NCBI GenBank assembly: GCA_013360195.1
Contig: JABWCQ010000022.1
Location: 1-36,300 of the forward strand
Direction: 5' to 3'
DNA from: a bacterium
GTDB taxonomy: Bacteria > Electryoneota > RPQS01
Length of the DNA stretch: 36,300 nucleotides
Shown: piece by piece, positions 21,814 to 30,461 of the stretch
Position numbering within the stretch: position 1 is the first letter of the stretch
Layout: every line of letters begins with the position of its first letter
The notes under the pieces: model-generated
The model's input: the letters and a program-made list of their open reading frames with translations, nothing else
What the model was told of the DNA's origin: nothing
The model's database searches: none
Made by a program: the position numbers and the translations under genes

Positions 21814-22152
21814 ATGGCATTAGTTATTTGCCCGGAATGCAAAGGAGAGGTAAGCGATCAAGCGAAGGCATGCCCAAAGTGTGGTTATCCAATATCTAGG
21901 GGCAAGACTTCACTTGAGGGATCAAACTCTGACGTTGTAACAGTCGAACAAACGAGCAAGCGACTCAAACTGCATGAACTGTGGTCTGTGATTGCCATTC
22001 TCTTAGGAGGCATCATTGTCGTTGCGAGTTCTTTTGTAGCGCGTCGGGAAGACTCTGGCTGGGCTGGAGTCTTAATTGGTATAGTTGTATTTCTAGCAGG
22101 ATTCGTTTGGTATATAGTAACGAGAATTAGGCGTTGGTGGAAACACGGTTAG
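21814..22152 (+). CDS. Zinc-ribbon protein with two transmembrane helices
   Basis: The product (112 aa) starts at the ATG at 21814, with AAGGAG 9 nt upstream. The N-terminal zinc ribbon has CPECKGE and CPKCGYP, two CxxC pairs 12 residues apart. A polar linker leads to two membrane helices (about 58-76 and 83-102) and a basic tail. Such small proteins are common and mostly uncharacterised. The base composition is AT-richer than the glycolytic neighbours, suggesting an accessory gene next to the repeat cluster. Confidence 0.7.
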   Translation: MALVICPECKGEVSDQAKACPKCGYPISRGKTSLEGSNSDVVTVEQTSKRLKLHELWSVIAILLGGIIVVASSFVARREDSGWAGVLIGIVVFLAGFVWYIVTRIRRWWKHG

Positions 22153-22221
22153 CCTTACTCGTGCAAAGATAACTGAGATAGATCTGATTTCACATTTCCT
22201 ACTTCCAATTTTCATCCTTAG

Positions 22222-23415
22222 ATGAACAAAAAAACGATTGACCAGGTTGACTTAAGCGGCAAGCGCGTGTTGGTGCGCGTGGATTTCAATGTGCCGCTTG
22301 ACGAGGGCAAAGTGACCGACGACACGCGGATTCGCGAGTCGCTGCCCACGATTAAGAAGATTATCTCGTCCGGCGGCAAAGCGATTTTGATGAGCCACCT
22401 GGGACGTCCGAAAGGCAAAAAGAATCCCGATATGTCGCTCGTTCCCGCCGCAGTGCGGCTGGCGGAGCTGCTCGGCAAACCCGTGACCATGGCCACCGAT
22501 TGCATCGGCGAAGAAGTTGAGAAAGTGGTCAATGCCATGGTGCCGGGTCAGGTTGTTCTGCTGGAGAACCTGCGCTTCTATAATGAAGAAGAAAAGAACG
22601 ATCCCGAATTCGCCAAACAGCTTGCCAAGCTCGGGGACTTGTATGTCAACGACGCGTTCGGCTCGGCACATCGCGCGCACGCTTCGACGGAAGGAGTGAC
22701 GCAGTTTATCAAGCCGTGTGTGGCGGGTTACCTGATGCAAAAGGAACTCGACTATCTGGGCAAGGCACTGGCCGAACCGAAACATCCGTTTGTGGCGGTG
22801 CTCGGCGGCTCGAAAATTTCCGGCAAGATTGACGTCATCGAAAACCTCATCGGCAAGGTGGACACGATTCTGGTCGGCGGCGGTATGGCCTATACCTTCT
22901 ATAAGGCACAGGGCGGCGAAATCGGTGAATCCATCCTCGAAGCCGACAAGATGGACCTCGCGCTTGAACTGGTCAAGAAGGCTGCCGGCTCCAAGACCAA
23001 ATTGGTCCTGCCTCCCGATTCCCGGGTCGCCTCCGAGCTGAAGTCAGGCGAGTCCACCACGATTGCCCCGTCCAACAAGATACCGGGGGACAAACTTGCG
23101 GCGGACATCGGAACGGCGACCGAAAAACTGTACAGCGAACATATTCTGAACGCCAAGACAGTTGTTTGGAACGGCCCGATGGGAGTCTTTGAAATTGATG
23201 AATTTGCATCCGGCACGAGAGCTGTTGCCGAGGCTCTTGTCCAGGCTACACAAGGTGGGGCCATTACGGTTGTCGGCGGCGGAGACAGTGCTGCGGCCAT
23301 GGAGAAGTTTGGCTTGGCGGAAAAGGTATCGCATGTTTCCACCGGCGGCGGTGCAAGTCTCGAGTTCCTCGAAGGCAAGATTCTTCCCGGCGTAGCGGCA
23401 TTGACAAATGCATAA
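22222..23415 (+). CDS. pgk: Phosphoglycerate kinase
   Basis: The enzyme (397 aa) transfers phosphate from 1,3-bisphosphoglycerate to ADP in glycolysis. The substrate-binding DFNVP (21-25) and SHLGRPKG (58-65) are intact, as are the hinge region [10 protein letters not shown] and the C-terminal nucleotide-binding GGGDSAAA and [13 protein letters not shown]. The length is normal. The ATG start has no ribosome binding site, as for pfkA and gapA. tpiA follows after 58 nt, so the two are probably cotranscribed. Confidence 0.97.
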   Translation: MNKKTIDQVDLSGKRVLVRVDFNVPLDEGKVTDDTRIRESLPTIKKIISSGGKAILMSHLGRPKGKKNPDMSLVPAAVRLAELLGKPVTMATDCIGEEVEKVVNAMVPGQVVLLENLRFYNEEEKNDPEFAKQLAKLGDLYVNDAFGSAHRAHASTEGVTQFIKPCVAGYLMQKELDYLGKALAEPKHPFVAVLGGSKISGKIDVIENLIGKVDTILVGGGMAYTFYKAQGGEIGESILEADKMDLALELVKKAAGSKTKLVLPPDSRVASELKSGESTTIAPSNKIPGDKLAADIGTATEKLYSEHILNAKTVVWNGPMGVFEIDEFASGTRAVAEALVQATQGGAITVVGGGDSAAAMEKFGLAEKVSHVSTGGGASLEFLEGKILPGVAALTNA

Positions 23416-23473
23416 AAAACATATTCCGGCGGGGAACTGCTGCGCCTAATCGCCGCTCGGCGAAAAACGGAAG

Positions 23474-24256
23474 ATGAATAGAACGAAACTTCTTGCTGCT
23501 AACTGGAAGATGAACAAGCTCACGGGTGAAGCCGCCGAGTTTGTCCGGGAGTATGCGGCCAAGCTCCCCTCCAGTCCGGTCCCAACGGTCTTGCTCCCGA
23601 CAAATACCGCATTACATGCGGTTGCAAGTGCTTGTAAAGAGAGTGGTAAGAGCCCTTCCCAGCTTGCATTTGGAGCCCAAAATTGTTACTTTCAAAGTTC
23701 CGGTGCCTTCACGGGCGAGGTATCGCCGGAAATGCTGGTGGACCTGGGGTGCAACTTTGTTGTGCTTGGTCACAGCGAACGGCGGCAGATATTCGGTGAG
23801 ACAGACGAACTGATTGGCAGGAAAGTCGCGGCGGCTTTGAAAGCCGGGTTGACTCCCATCTTTTGCATCGGGGAGACATTAGATGAGCGCAAGGCCGGCC
23901 GACTGGAGGAAGTCTTGAGCCGTCAAGTCGTGATGGGCTTGAAGGATGTTGAAGTGGCCGATCTTGAAAAAGTGGTGGTCGCCTATGAGCCGGTGTGGGC
24001 AATCGGTACGGGAGTCGTTGCAACACCGCAGCAGGCCCAGGATGCTCACAAGTTCGTGCGCTTGCTGCTGTCCAAGAAGAACGCTGACGCCGCGATGCGG
24101 ACGAGGATTCTTTACGGCGGCAGTGTAAAGCCGGACAACTGCTACGAGCTGATGACGCAGCCCGATATTGACGGCGCGTTAGTCGGCGGAGCAAGTTTGC
24201 AGGTGGACAGTCTTTTAGAATTACACAGGGAATGTACGCGAGTAGTACACTCGTAG
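23474..24256 (+). CDS. tpiA: Triosephosphate isomerase
   Basis: It interconverts dihydroxyacetone phosphate and glyceraldehyde 3-phosphate. The 260-residue TIM barrel has catalytic K12 (NWKMNK), H100 (LGHSERR) and E172 (AYEPVWAIGTG), plus the phosphate-gripping YGGSVKP and GALVGGASL. The length is normal. In many genomes tpiA is followed directly by secG; here dinD and two small genes intervene. Confidence 0.97.
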   Translation: MNRTKLLAANWKMNKLTGEAAEFVREYAAKLPSSPVPTVLLPTNTALHAVASACKESGKSPSQLAFGAQNCYFQSSGAFTGEVSPEMLVDLGCNFVVLGHSERRQIFGETDELIGRKVAAALKAGLTPIFCIGETLDERKAGRLEEVLSRQVVMGLKDVEVADLEKVVVAYEPVWAIGTGVVATPQQAQDAHKFVRLLLSKKNADAAMRTRILYGGSVKPDNCYELMTQPDIDGALVGGASLQVDSLLELHRECTRVVHS

Positions 24257-24278
24257 CAATACCAAGCAGGCACAATCA

Positions 24279-25115
24279 ATGGATAAGAAAAACAAGCAAG
24301 AAGATGTGCAGGAAGCGCTTGACCTTTATGCACATGAGTTTGAAGAGGCGGGCTTAGAAAACGGAATTAAGTTCTGGTACGCCCGTGATCTGCAACGTTT
24401 TCTTGGCTACGCTTCATACGATAGTTTCTATAATGTTGTACAAGAGGCTATTGCAATTTGTGCTGCTCTGAAGATCGCAATTCACGAGAACTTCATTTCG
24501 TTAGATCGTGAAATTGCAGGGAAGCCCGCTCCAGATTTCAAATTAAGTCGATTTGCATGTTACTTGACTGCTATGAAGGCAGATTCAAGTAAATACGAAG
24601 TGGCACTCGCTCAAGCGCATTTTGCTGCTTTGGCCGCGAGTATCAAGGAGCACTTTCAAGACGCCGAGCGAATTAAGCGCGCTCAAGTACGCGCTGATCT
24701 TAAGGTTGGCGAAATGGAAATGACTTCAGCGGCAAAGATGTCAGGGGTAGAGGATTTTGGTTCGTTCAAAGACGCTGGCTACCGCGGGATGTATAATAAG
24801 AGTACAAACGCGCTTAAGAAAATGAAAGGATTGTCGTCAAGCGATAATCTATATGACTTCCTCGGACTTGAGGAATTGGCTGGAAACCTGTTTCGCGTTA
24901 CTCAGACGAAAGCTCGATTGAGAAATGAAAGGGCAACAGGACAACAACAAGCCGAAGAAGTCGCCTTCGGGGTTGGAAGGCAGGTTCGAAAACTTATGCA
25001 CGATAACTCTGGTCAAAATCCTGAGAATCTGCCTATCGAAGGCCACGTCAATGAAATTCAGAAGGGCGTGAAAGTCACACTCAAAGAGTATCAGCGAATA
25101 GACAAGAAGAAATAG
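24279..25115 (+). CDS. dinD: DinD-like DNA damage-inducible protein
   Basis: The 278-residue protein matches the DinD family in length and motifs. The N-terminal Bro-N-like part contains FWYARDLQRFLGYASYDSF (about 32-50), and FACYLTAMKADSSKYEVALAQ (about 89-109) is typical. The helical C-terminal half contains LFRVTQTKARLR. In E. coli DinD is an SOS-regulated inhibitor of RecA strand exchange. No LexA-type box is evident upstream. The AT-richer composition and the position between tpiA and secG suggest a transferred gene. Confidence 0.82.
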   Translation: MDKKNKQEDVQEALDLYAHEFEEAGLENGIKFWYARDLQRFLGYASYDSFYNVVQEAIAICAALKIAIHENFISLDREIAGKPAPDFKLSRFACYLTAMKADSSKYEVALAQAHFAALAASIKEHFQDAERIKRAQVRADLKVGEMEMTSAAKMSGVEDFGSFKDAGYRGMYNKSTNALKKMKGLSSSDNLYDFLGLEELAGNLFRVTQTKARLRNERATGQQQAEEVAFGVGRQVRKLMHDNSGQNPENLPIEGHVNEIQKGVKVTLKEYQRIDKKK

Positions 25116-25221
25116 CACTTTGCGTGCCTTTAGGCCTACTGTTGTCACGAATTGTCCAGATAACTACTCGACAACTTATGGCCAAAATAGAAAGACCAAC
25201 CCAAAAGCATAGAGACGCTAT

Positions 25222-25419
25222 ATGAGCAGCAATATCATTGACTGCAAACATTGTCATGGTACTGGAAGTTGTAATTGTGACGCGTGTTGGACAGCAAATG
25301 GTTTGAATCCAAACTATAACCCCAATGATGCGCATATAATCTTCAAGATTCACGAGCGTGATGATGTTCCTTGCAAAGTCTGCGGAGGAACTGGTAAGGT
25401 AGTACCAAGAAGTGTCTAA
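25222..25419 (+). CDS. Cys-rich mini-protein with DnaJ-type zinc motifs
   Basis: The 65-residue product has CKHCHGTGSCNCDAC near the N-terminus and CKVCGGTGKV near the C-terminus, resembling the CxxCxGxG zinc modules of DnaJ without any J domain. Between them is a polar linker (about residues 24-47). It probably binds one zinc ion with both halves. No known family is recognised. It overlaps the start of a related gene by 8 nt. Confidence 0.6.
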   Translation: MSSNIIDCKHCHGTGSCNCDACWTANGLNPNYNPNDAHIIFKIHERDDVPCKVCGGTGKVVPRSV

Positions 25420-25636
25420 TTCCGATAAACACAATTGGGGTGTGAGAAACAACGTGGTCGACCGAATTGGGGGAGAAAACGAGTCCTCCCGCGCTTCTAA
25501 GGTAAAGAGTATTTCGTGTGCGCATTGCGGTGGTAGTGGCTCTTGTGACTGTCCAGTATGTAACAGAGCCAAAGGTACGTGTACAGTATGTGATGGACGT
25601 GGACGAATTCCAATCGACTCCGTTCAGTCACCCTAG
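25412..25636 (+). CDS. Second Cys-rich DnaJ-like mini-protein, tandem paralog
   Basis: The product (74 aa from a GTG at 25412) contains CAHCGGSGSCDCPVC and then CTVCDGRGRIP, the same paired CxxCxGxG layout as the preceding gene, with a shorter gap and a longer N-terminus. The 8-nt overlap suggests coupled translation. In-frame GTG codons further in could be the real start. The function is unknown; zinc binding is inferred. Confidence 0.58.
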   Translation: MSNSDKHNWGVRNNVVDRIGGENESSRASKVKSISCAHCGGSGSCDCPVCNRAKGTCTVCDGRGRIPIDSVQSP

Positions 25637-25699
25637 GTTTGCGTAAGTCATCTGGGTCGTCTAGTAAGTTTTACTAATCACTATTTCCAAAGTTTTGTC

Positions 25700-26140
25700 A
25701 TGATCTACGGACTCTTAATCGCACTTCAAATCATCGTTTCGCTGCTGTTGGTGGTTTCGATACTGCTGCAGAGCGCGAAGGGCGGCGGACTCGCGGGTGT
25801 CGCGGGCGGCATGGCTTCGTCCACGGTATTCGGCGGGCGTCAGGCGGCGAACTTTCTGCAGAAAGCCACGACGATATTAGCGACAATATTCCTGCTCAAC
25901 TGTTTGGTAATGGCGTTGATTTCCGGGCCTTCGAGCACGCAGGTGTCGGTGACTCAGCAGGCGGTGCAGAGTTCGCCGATACAGAGTCCGGTACCGTCCA
26001 TTCCCGGCGGAGGACAGGTGAGTCCGACGACAGCCACGGAGACTGCTCCGGTGCAAACGGGGACAACGACTCCGGCCACGACTCCTGCTCAGCCGAATTC
26101 AACTCCGGCCAATCAGCAGCCCACAACCGGCGGCAATTAA
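25700..26140 (+). CDS. secG: Preprotein translocase subunit SecG
   Basis: SecG is a small subunit of the SecYEG export channel in the inner membrane. The first 75 residues are standard: a helix, the cytoplasmic loop LLQSAKGGGLAG, SSTVFGGRQAANFLQKATT, and a second helix. The last 65 residues form a Thr/Pro/Gln/Ser-rich tail that is longer than in most SecG proteins and probably disordered. tRNA-Leu follows 57 nt downstream. Confidence 0.92.
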   Translation: MIYGLLIALQIIVSLLLVVSILLQSAKGGGLAGVAGGMASSTVFGGRQAANFLQKATTILATIFLLNCLVMALISGPSSTQVSVTQQAVQSSPIQSPVPSIPGGGQVSPTTATETAPVQTGTTTPATTPAQPNSTPANQQPTTGGN

Positions 26141-26197
26141 GAGTTACCGAAGCCGTGAGCGCAATCGCGCTAGCGGCAATATCGGCATAACATGCCG

Positions 26198-26282
26198 GCC
26201 CGAGTGGTGAAATTGGTAGACACACTATCTTGAGGGGGTAGCGCCGCAAGGCATCTCGGTTCGAATCCGAGCTCGGGCACCA
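26198..26282 (+). tRNA. tRNA-Leu, anticodon GAG
   Basis: The acceptor arm GCCCGAG/CTCGGGC pairs fully, with discriminator A and an encoded CCA (26280-26282). The anticodon stem is CTATC/GGTAG with loop TTGAGGG, giving GAG, which reads CUC and CUU. The T arm is CTCGG-TTCGAAT-CCGAG. The variable arm (CGCC-GCAA-GGC) is long, as expected for a class II tRNA. Confidence 0.97.
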
Positions 26283-26299
26283 CAATCCGTTTTCCGCAG

Positions 26300-26335
26300 T
26301 TCGAGCCAAAGACTTCTTTGGCTCGAAGCTTTTTG
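26300..26335 (+). terminator. Intrinsic terminator after tRNA-Leu
   Basis: Perfect 12-bp stem (TTCGAGCCAAAG / CTTTGGCTCGAA) with a 4-nt loop, followed by GCTTTTTG. It ends the secG/tRNA transcript. Confidence 0.9.
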
Positions 26336-26361
26336 TCAACTTGTCACTTTTCATTCCAACT

Positions 26362-26934
26362 ATGCCTAAAGCAGCGACGAAGAAAACTCTTTCCCGCGAC
26401 CGCCGTGAGGAACTTCTCGGTGTGTTGAAAGCGCGATTCGAGAGACACATGAGCCGGCACAAAGGTCTCGAATGGTCGAAGATACAGGCGAAGCTCGACG
26501 CACAGCCTGACAAACTGCGCTCGCTCGATGAGATGGAGCAAACAGGCGGCGAACCCGATGTCATCGGGCTGGACAAGAAGACGGGCGAGATTGTTTTTTG
26601 CGACTGTTCCGCCGAGAGTCCCGCCGGCCGCAGAAGCTTGTGTTATGACGGTGAGGCGCTCGAGGCCAGAAAAGAGGCGAAGCCGGACGGCAGCGCGCTT
26701 GAGAGTGCGGAGGCGATGGGCATCGAGCTCTTGAACGAAGGTCAGTACCGGGAGCTGCAGAAGCTCGGAAAGTTTGACACAAAGACTTCAAGCTGGCTGC
26801 TGACACCGCCCGCCATCAGAAAGCTTGGCGGCGCAATTTTCGGCGACCGCCGTTACGACACGGTTTTTGTGTATCACAACGGCGCGCAATCCTACTATGC
26901 GGCGCGGGGTTTTCGCGGACTGTTGAGAGTCTGA
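26362..26934 (+). CDS. DUF4256 domain protein
   Basis: The product is 190 residues from the ATG at 26362; a TTG seven codons earlier overlaps the terminator region and is rejected. DUF4256 features include the N-terminal helix LKARFERHMSRHKGLEW, GGEPDVIGLD with FCDCSAESPAGRRSLCYD (about 82-99), and the C-terminal YDTVFVYHNGAQSYYAARGF. The family is widespread, soluble and of unknown function. The gene is monocistronic, with terminators on both sides. Confidence 0.82.
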   Translation: MPKAATKKTLSRDRREELLGVLKARFERHMSRHKGLEWSKIQAKLDAQPDKLRSLDEMEQTGGEPDVIGLDKKTGEIVFCDCSAESPAGRRSLCYDGEALEARKEAKPDGSALESAEAMGIELLNEGQYRELQKLGKFDTKTSSWLLTPPAIRKLGGAIFGDRRYDTVFVYHNGAQSYYAARGFRGLLRV

Positions 26935-26991
26935 CGGACGTTCGACTCCACATGCGCGCACAGCACTCACATCCATTCATATTATCGTTAG

Positions 26992-27019
26992 CCCTGCGCG
27001 AACTCGCGCGGGGTTTTTT
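26992..27019 (+). terminator. Intrinsic terminator after the DUF4256 gene
   Basis: A 9-bp stem, CCCTGCGCG / CGCGCGGGG (one T-G wobble), with loop AACT, followed by six T residues. Confidence 0.85.
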
Positions 27020-27047
27020 GCAAATGCCATTTCACCAATGTAAAAAT

Positions 27048-28292
27048 ATGCACGTATCAACCGGTATTCTGTTCGCCGTGGTGCTTGCGTCCACTCCCGC
27101 GTGGGCGGCGGGTTCCGCGATACGCTCGCTCGTTCGTTCGACGTATGAGCACATCCATGCGCATCCGGAGATTGGGCACAAGGAATTTGAAACGTCCAAG
27201 CTGATTCGCACAGAACTTGAGAAAGCCGGCTATACGGAGTTCGTGGATTCGCCGTCGCTGAAGACGGAAGTAATTTCCGTTTTGCGCACGGGCAGGCCCG
27301 GACCGACCATTTGTCTGCGAGCGGAGCTTGACGCGCTTGCGATTGCCGAGGAAACGGAATGCGATTTCATCTCCACCGTTCCCGGTATGATGCACGCGTG
27401 CGGGCACGATGCGCACGCGGCGATGCTGCTCGGCGCAGCGGTTGAATTGAAGAACAGTCGGGACGTGAGCGGCACCGTCGTCTTTCTTTTTCAGCCGGCA
27501 GAAGAGGTCAAAGGCGGCGCGGACGATATTATTAAAGACAGCACGCTGCACAAACTCGGTGTAGAGAAGGTGTTCGGGCAGCACGTTTTCCCGGGGCTTC
27601 CGGCGGGAGTGATTCGCATCGCGCCGGGGGCGGTGTTGGCAGGCAGCAATTACTACAGCGTCAAAGTGAGCGGACGCGGCTCTCATGCGGCCTACCCGCA
27701 TCAAGGCGATGACGTCCCGACGTGCACGGCCAATATCATTTCAGGTTTGACCAGTTTGCCGGCACGGAAGATGAATGTGCTTGAAGAGCCTTGCATCATG
27801 AGCGTCGCGTGGATTGAATGTGACACGTCAAAAACCTACAACGTGCTGTCCGAAGAGTGTTCGTTCGGAGGGACGGTGCGCGCCTATTTTGACATTGCCG
27901 ATTCGATTCAGAACGGCGGCACGATTGAGTCGCTGATGAATGAATACATCACGCACACGGCCGCAGCGTGCGGCTGCACGGCAGAGTTGCGACTGCGCAG
28001 AGGCGCACCGCCGACGACAAACAATCCGGAGTTGTGTGAAGCTGTATTGTCGGCGGCGGACAAATTCCCCGCGCTGCGAGCGGACGGAGAGAGTATTCGC
28101 CGCATGACCGCCGAGGATTTTGCCTATTACACACAGGAGTTTCCCTGCCTCTATTTCAGTCTGGGAATCGCGAAGGACGGACTGGGAGAAGCCGGATTGC
28201 ACCAGAGTCAATTCACGATTCATCCGGATGCGCTTGAGGTCGGCACGGACTTTCTGATTTGGCTGGCGGAATGGAGCACGAGGACGGAGTGA
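27048..28292 (+). CDS. Secreted M20-family amidohydrolase (IAA-amino-acid hydrolase-like)
   Basis: The precursor is 414 residues from the ATG at 27048, chosen because a signal peptide follows at once (cleavage after TPAWA, about residue 20). An open frame further upstream crosses a terminator. Metal ligands of the aminoacylase/carboxypeptidase group are visible: HACGHDAH (116-123), QPAEE (149-153), and a late His in the TIHPDAL region. Such enzymes hydrolyse N-acyl amino acids or short peptides; the substrate is unknown. Most relatives are cytoplasmic, so the signal peptide is notable. The sigma factor ATG begins one base after the stop. Confidence 0.85.
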   Translation: MHVSTGILFAVVLASTPAWAAGSAIRSLVRSTYEHIHAHPEIGHKEFETSKLIRTELEKAGYTEFVDSPSLKTEVISVLRTGRPGPTICLRAELDALAIAEETECDFISTVPGMMHACGHDAHAAMLLGAAVELKNSRDVSGTVVFLFQPAEEVKGGADDIIKDSTLHKLGVEKVFGQHVFPGLPAGVIRIAPGAVLAGSNYYSVKVSGRGSHAAYPHQGDDVPTCTANIISGLTSLPARKMNVLEEPCIMSVAWIECDTSKTYNVLSEECSFGGTVRAYFDIADSIQNGGTIESLMNEYITHTAAACGCTAELRLRRGAPPTTNNPELCEAVLSAADKFPALRADGESIRRMTAEDFAYYTQEFPCLYFSLGIAKDGLGEAGLHQSQFTIHPDALEVGTDFLIWLAEWSTRTE

Positions 28293-28293
28293 G

Positions 28294-29025
28294 ATGAGCG
28301 GCTATACTCCCTTCCCTGACACGCGCTGGACGGCGATTCGCGCGCTGGCGAGTGGCGATGAATCGGCTCGTCAAGTGGGTTGGGAAGTCGTATCAAGGCT
28401 CTATTGGCATCCGGTGCAGAGCTATATCCGCGCGAAATGGAGCGCAAGCGAGAGCGATGCCAGCGACGCGGCGCAGAATTTTTTCACTTACGTTTTTGAG
28501 CGGGACACATTTTCCAAGTTTGATTCGAGCAAGGCACGATTCCGCCATTTCTTGCGCTTCTGTCTGGACAGATTTTTGATTAACGAGCACAACGCACAGC
28601 TCGCGCAAAAACGCGGCGGGGGAAACGTGGGTTCTCTGGAAACGTCGGGAGCGGACGGCGAACCGCTCGACCCGGCAGACCCGGATTCGTTGGATGAGCT
28701 CTTCGAGCAGGAGTGGCGCAGAAGTTTGTTTGAGGCTGCGGTTGCCGATGTGGAGTCGCTTGCGACAAGCGACACGGCGAAGCTGCAGTTTCAGATTTTC
28801 AAACGCTATGACATCGAGCGCGGCTCGGCGGAGAAAGTCACGTATGAGGATTTGGCGCGCACCTTCGGAGTCAGCGCGGCGACGGTGACGAATCACTTGC
28901 ACGCGATGCGGACGAAAGTGCGGCTGGCCTTGCTCGACCGCCTGCGCACGATAACGGCTTCCGAAGAGGAGTTTCTTGAAGAGACGCAGGCTCTGCTCGG
29001 AGTCAAAGGCGCAAAGAACCGATGA
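28294..29025 (+). CDS. ECF-type RNA polymerase sigma factor linked to a protein kinase
   Basis: The 243-residue sigma factor starts with FPDTRWTAIRAL, typical of ECF groups in Planctomycetes and relatives. Region 2 is the stretch DAAQNFFTYVFERDTFSKF (about 53-72), followed by ARFRHFLRFCLDRFLINEH. Region 4 contains a helix-turn-helix (YEDLARTFGVSAATVTNHLH, about 187-206). Regions 2 and 4 are separated by a longer linker than in small ECFs. The stop overlaps the kinase start (ATGA), and in such pairs phosphorylation of the sigma factor is the usual proposed control in place of an anti-sigma factor. Confidence 0.88.
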   Translation: MSGYTPFPDTRWTAIRALASGDESARQVGWEVVSRLYWHPVQSYIRAKWSASESDASDAAQNFFTYVFERDTFSKFDSSKARFRHFLRFCLDRFLINEHNAQLAQKRGGGNVGSLETSGADGEPLDPADPDSLDELFEQEWRRSLFEAAVADVESLATSDTAKLQFQIFKRYDIERGSAEKVTYEDLARTFGVSAATVTNHLHAMRTKVRLALLDRLRTITASEEEFLEETQALLGVKGAKNR

Positions 29026-29957
29026 AGCTGCCTGACGAGACGCTGAATCATCTGCGCGAGGCGATTGACGAACCGGACTTGTCGCAGACGAAATACAAAC
29101 TGGTCGCACCTCTCGGACAAGGAGGGATGGGCAGCGTGTATGTCGCGGAAGACACGGTGCTGAATCGTCAGGTGGCTCTGAAAGTCTTGCGTGTGCAGGA
29201 CCGGCAGGGCGAACTTGTGAAGCGCATGCAGCGCGAAGCACAGACAGCGGCGCAGCTTGAACATCCCGGAATCATTCCTGTACACGACCTCGGCAATTTG
29301 CCTGACGGTCGTGTCTTTTATGTCACGAAGCTTGTGCAGGGTTTGCAGCTTGATGAGTATGCGGCGCGCGCGGAGACTCAGAGTGAGCGGCTGCGGGTGT
29401 TCTTGAAAATCTGCGATGCGGTAAGCTACGCGCACAGCAAAGGCGTGCTGCACCGGGATGTAAAACCCGCCAATATCATGGTGGGAGAATTCGGTGAAGT
29501 ACTGGTTCTCGATTGGGGTACGGCACGGGGTGCCGAGGATTTAACGGCGCATACGGCGGGTCACGGCACGAAGGGCTACATGTCACCTGAGCAGGCGAAG
29601 GGAGAGCCGCTGGATGCGCGGGCGGATATTTTTGCGCTTGGAGCTACTTTGTATGCGCTGCTGACGCGAACGGATGCTGCCGACGGATTTATGCGCGAGC
29701 AATTGCGTTCGCTGCCGAAAGCCTTGGCGGCGATTATTCGCAAGGCGGCGCACGAGACTCGGGAAGAGCGGTATCGCACGGTTGCTGAGTTGGGCGGTGA
29801 TATTTTGCGGTTTTTGGATGGCGAACCGGTCACAGCTTACCATGAAACGCCTCTCGAAAAGCTGGCGAGAATGGTCAACCGGCACCGGTTTATTGTGATT
29901 ATCCTCTTGACTTACATGGTGATACGGTTAATTTTTTATTTGGCCTTGAAACGCTAA
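29022..29957 (+). CDS. Membrane-anchored Ser/Thr protein kinase (PknB-like)
   Basis: The product (311 aa) is a kinase domain with one C-terminal transmembrane helix (FIVIILLTYMVIRLIFYLAL, about 288-307) and no extracellular sensor domain. The glycine loop is LGQGGMGSVY (31-40), the ATP-anchoring lysine K54 and Glu E72. The catalytic loop is HRDVKPAN (144-151). The magnesium motif is DWG instead of DFG (164-166), as is common in this bacterial subgroup. The activation segment ends GTKGYMSPEQA. The ATGA overlap with the sigma gene points to a functional pair. Confidence 0.9.
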   Translation: MKLPDETLNHLREAIDEPDLSQTKYKLVAPLGQGGMGSVYVAEDTVLNRQVALKVLRVQDRQGELVKRMQREAQTAAQLEHPGIIPVHDLGNLPDGRVFYVTKLVQGLQLDEYAARAETQSERLRVFLKICDAVSYAHSKGVLHRDVKPANIMVGEFGEVLVLDWGTARGAEDLTAHTAGHGTKGYMSPEQAKGEPLDARADIFALGATLYALLTRTDAADGFMREQLRSLPKALAAIIRKAAHETREERYRTVAELGGDILRFLDGEPVTAYHETPLEKLARMVNRHRFIVIILLTYMVIRLIFYLALKR

Positions 29958-30026
29958 AGAATTTGAGAATCCTTCTGTATACTTGGATGAAAGGCAGAAC
30001 AGTCGCGCAACTCAACGGAGGCAGCA

Positions 30027-30380
30027 ATGTCCAAACCAGTTTTAGGAATCATTCTTGGAGTAGTTCTCGGAATATTTGACGGCTTAACGGCATGGTTTAC
30101 GCCTGAAGTGCGCGATGCGCTGGCAGGTATTGTCATGGGTTCGTCGTTCAAGGGATTGCTCGCGGGGCTCATCATCGGATTTTTCTCGCGCAAAGTCAGC
30201 GACATGACCAAGGGATTAATTTTCGGCGGCATTGTGGGTCTGGCTTTGGCGACATTAGTTGCCGCGATGCCCGGTGAGAACGGTGAGCACTACTGGCTGG
30301 AAATCATGATTCCGGGCACGATTGTGGGCATCATTCTCGGCTGGGCAACACAAAGATACGGCAAACCCGCCGTGGCGTGA
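30027..30380 (+). CDS. Small membrane protein, about four transmembrane segments
   Basis: The 117-residue protein begins MSKPVLGIILGVVLGIFDG. Hydrophobic segments lie at about 4-22, 31-52, 62-80 and 92-107, rich in Gly with GxxxG-like spacing. GGAGG lies 5 nt before the ATG. No family recognised; the Gly-zipper pattern would suit helix packing. It is downstream of the kinase by 69 nt with no obvious terminator between, so it may be in the same transcript. Confidence 0.65.
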   Translation: MSKPVLGIILGVVLGIFDGLTAWFTPEVRDALAGIVMGSSFKGLLAGLIIGFFSRKVSDMTKGLIFGGIVGLALATLVAAMPGENGEHYWLEIMIPGTIVGIILGWATQRYGKPAVA

Positions 30381-30461
30381 ACGCCGGACCCGATGCGCTG
30401 ACGCGATAGCATTTAGATTTTTCGAAAAACGGTTTACATATTCACTTTGGAGGGATTCAAG

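Noticed and set aside
26198-26282. tRNA-Leu as an integration site for the neighbouring accessory genes
   Set aside because: The accessory genes are upstream of the 5' end beyond secG, no integrase is present, and I see no repeated tRNA 3' end.
25896-26576. Minus-strand open frame of 226 residues across secG and the tRNA
   Set aside because: It is antisense to tRNA-Leu and a strong terminator, and Ser/Pro-rich without a recognisable domain.
26952-27047. Longer N-terminus for the M20 peptidase
   Set aside because: It crosses the terminator at 26992-27019 and would bury the signal peptide.
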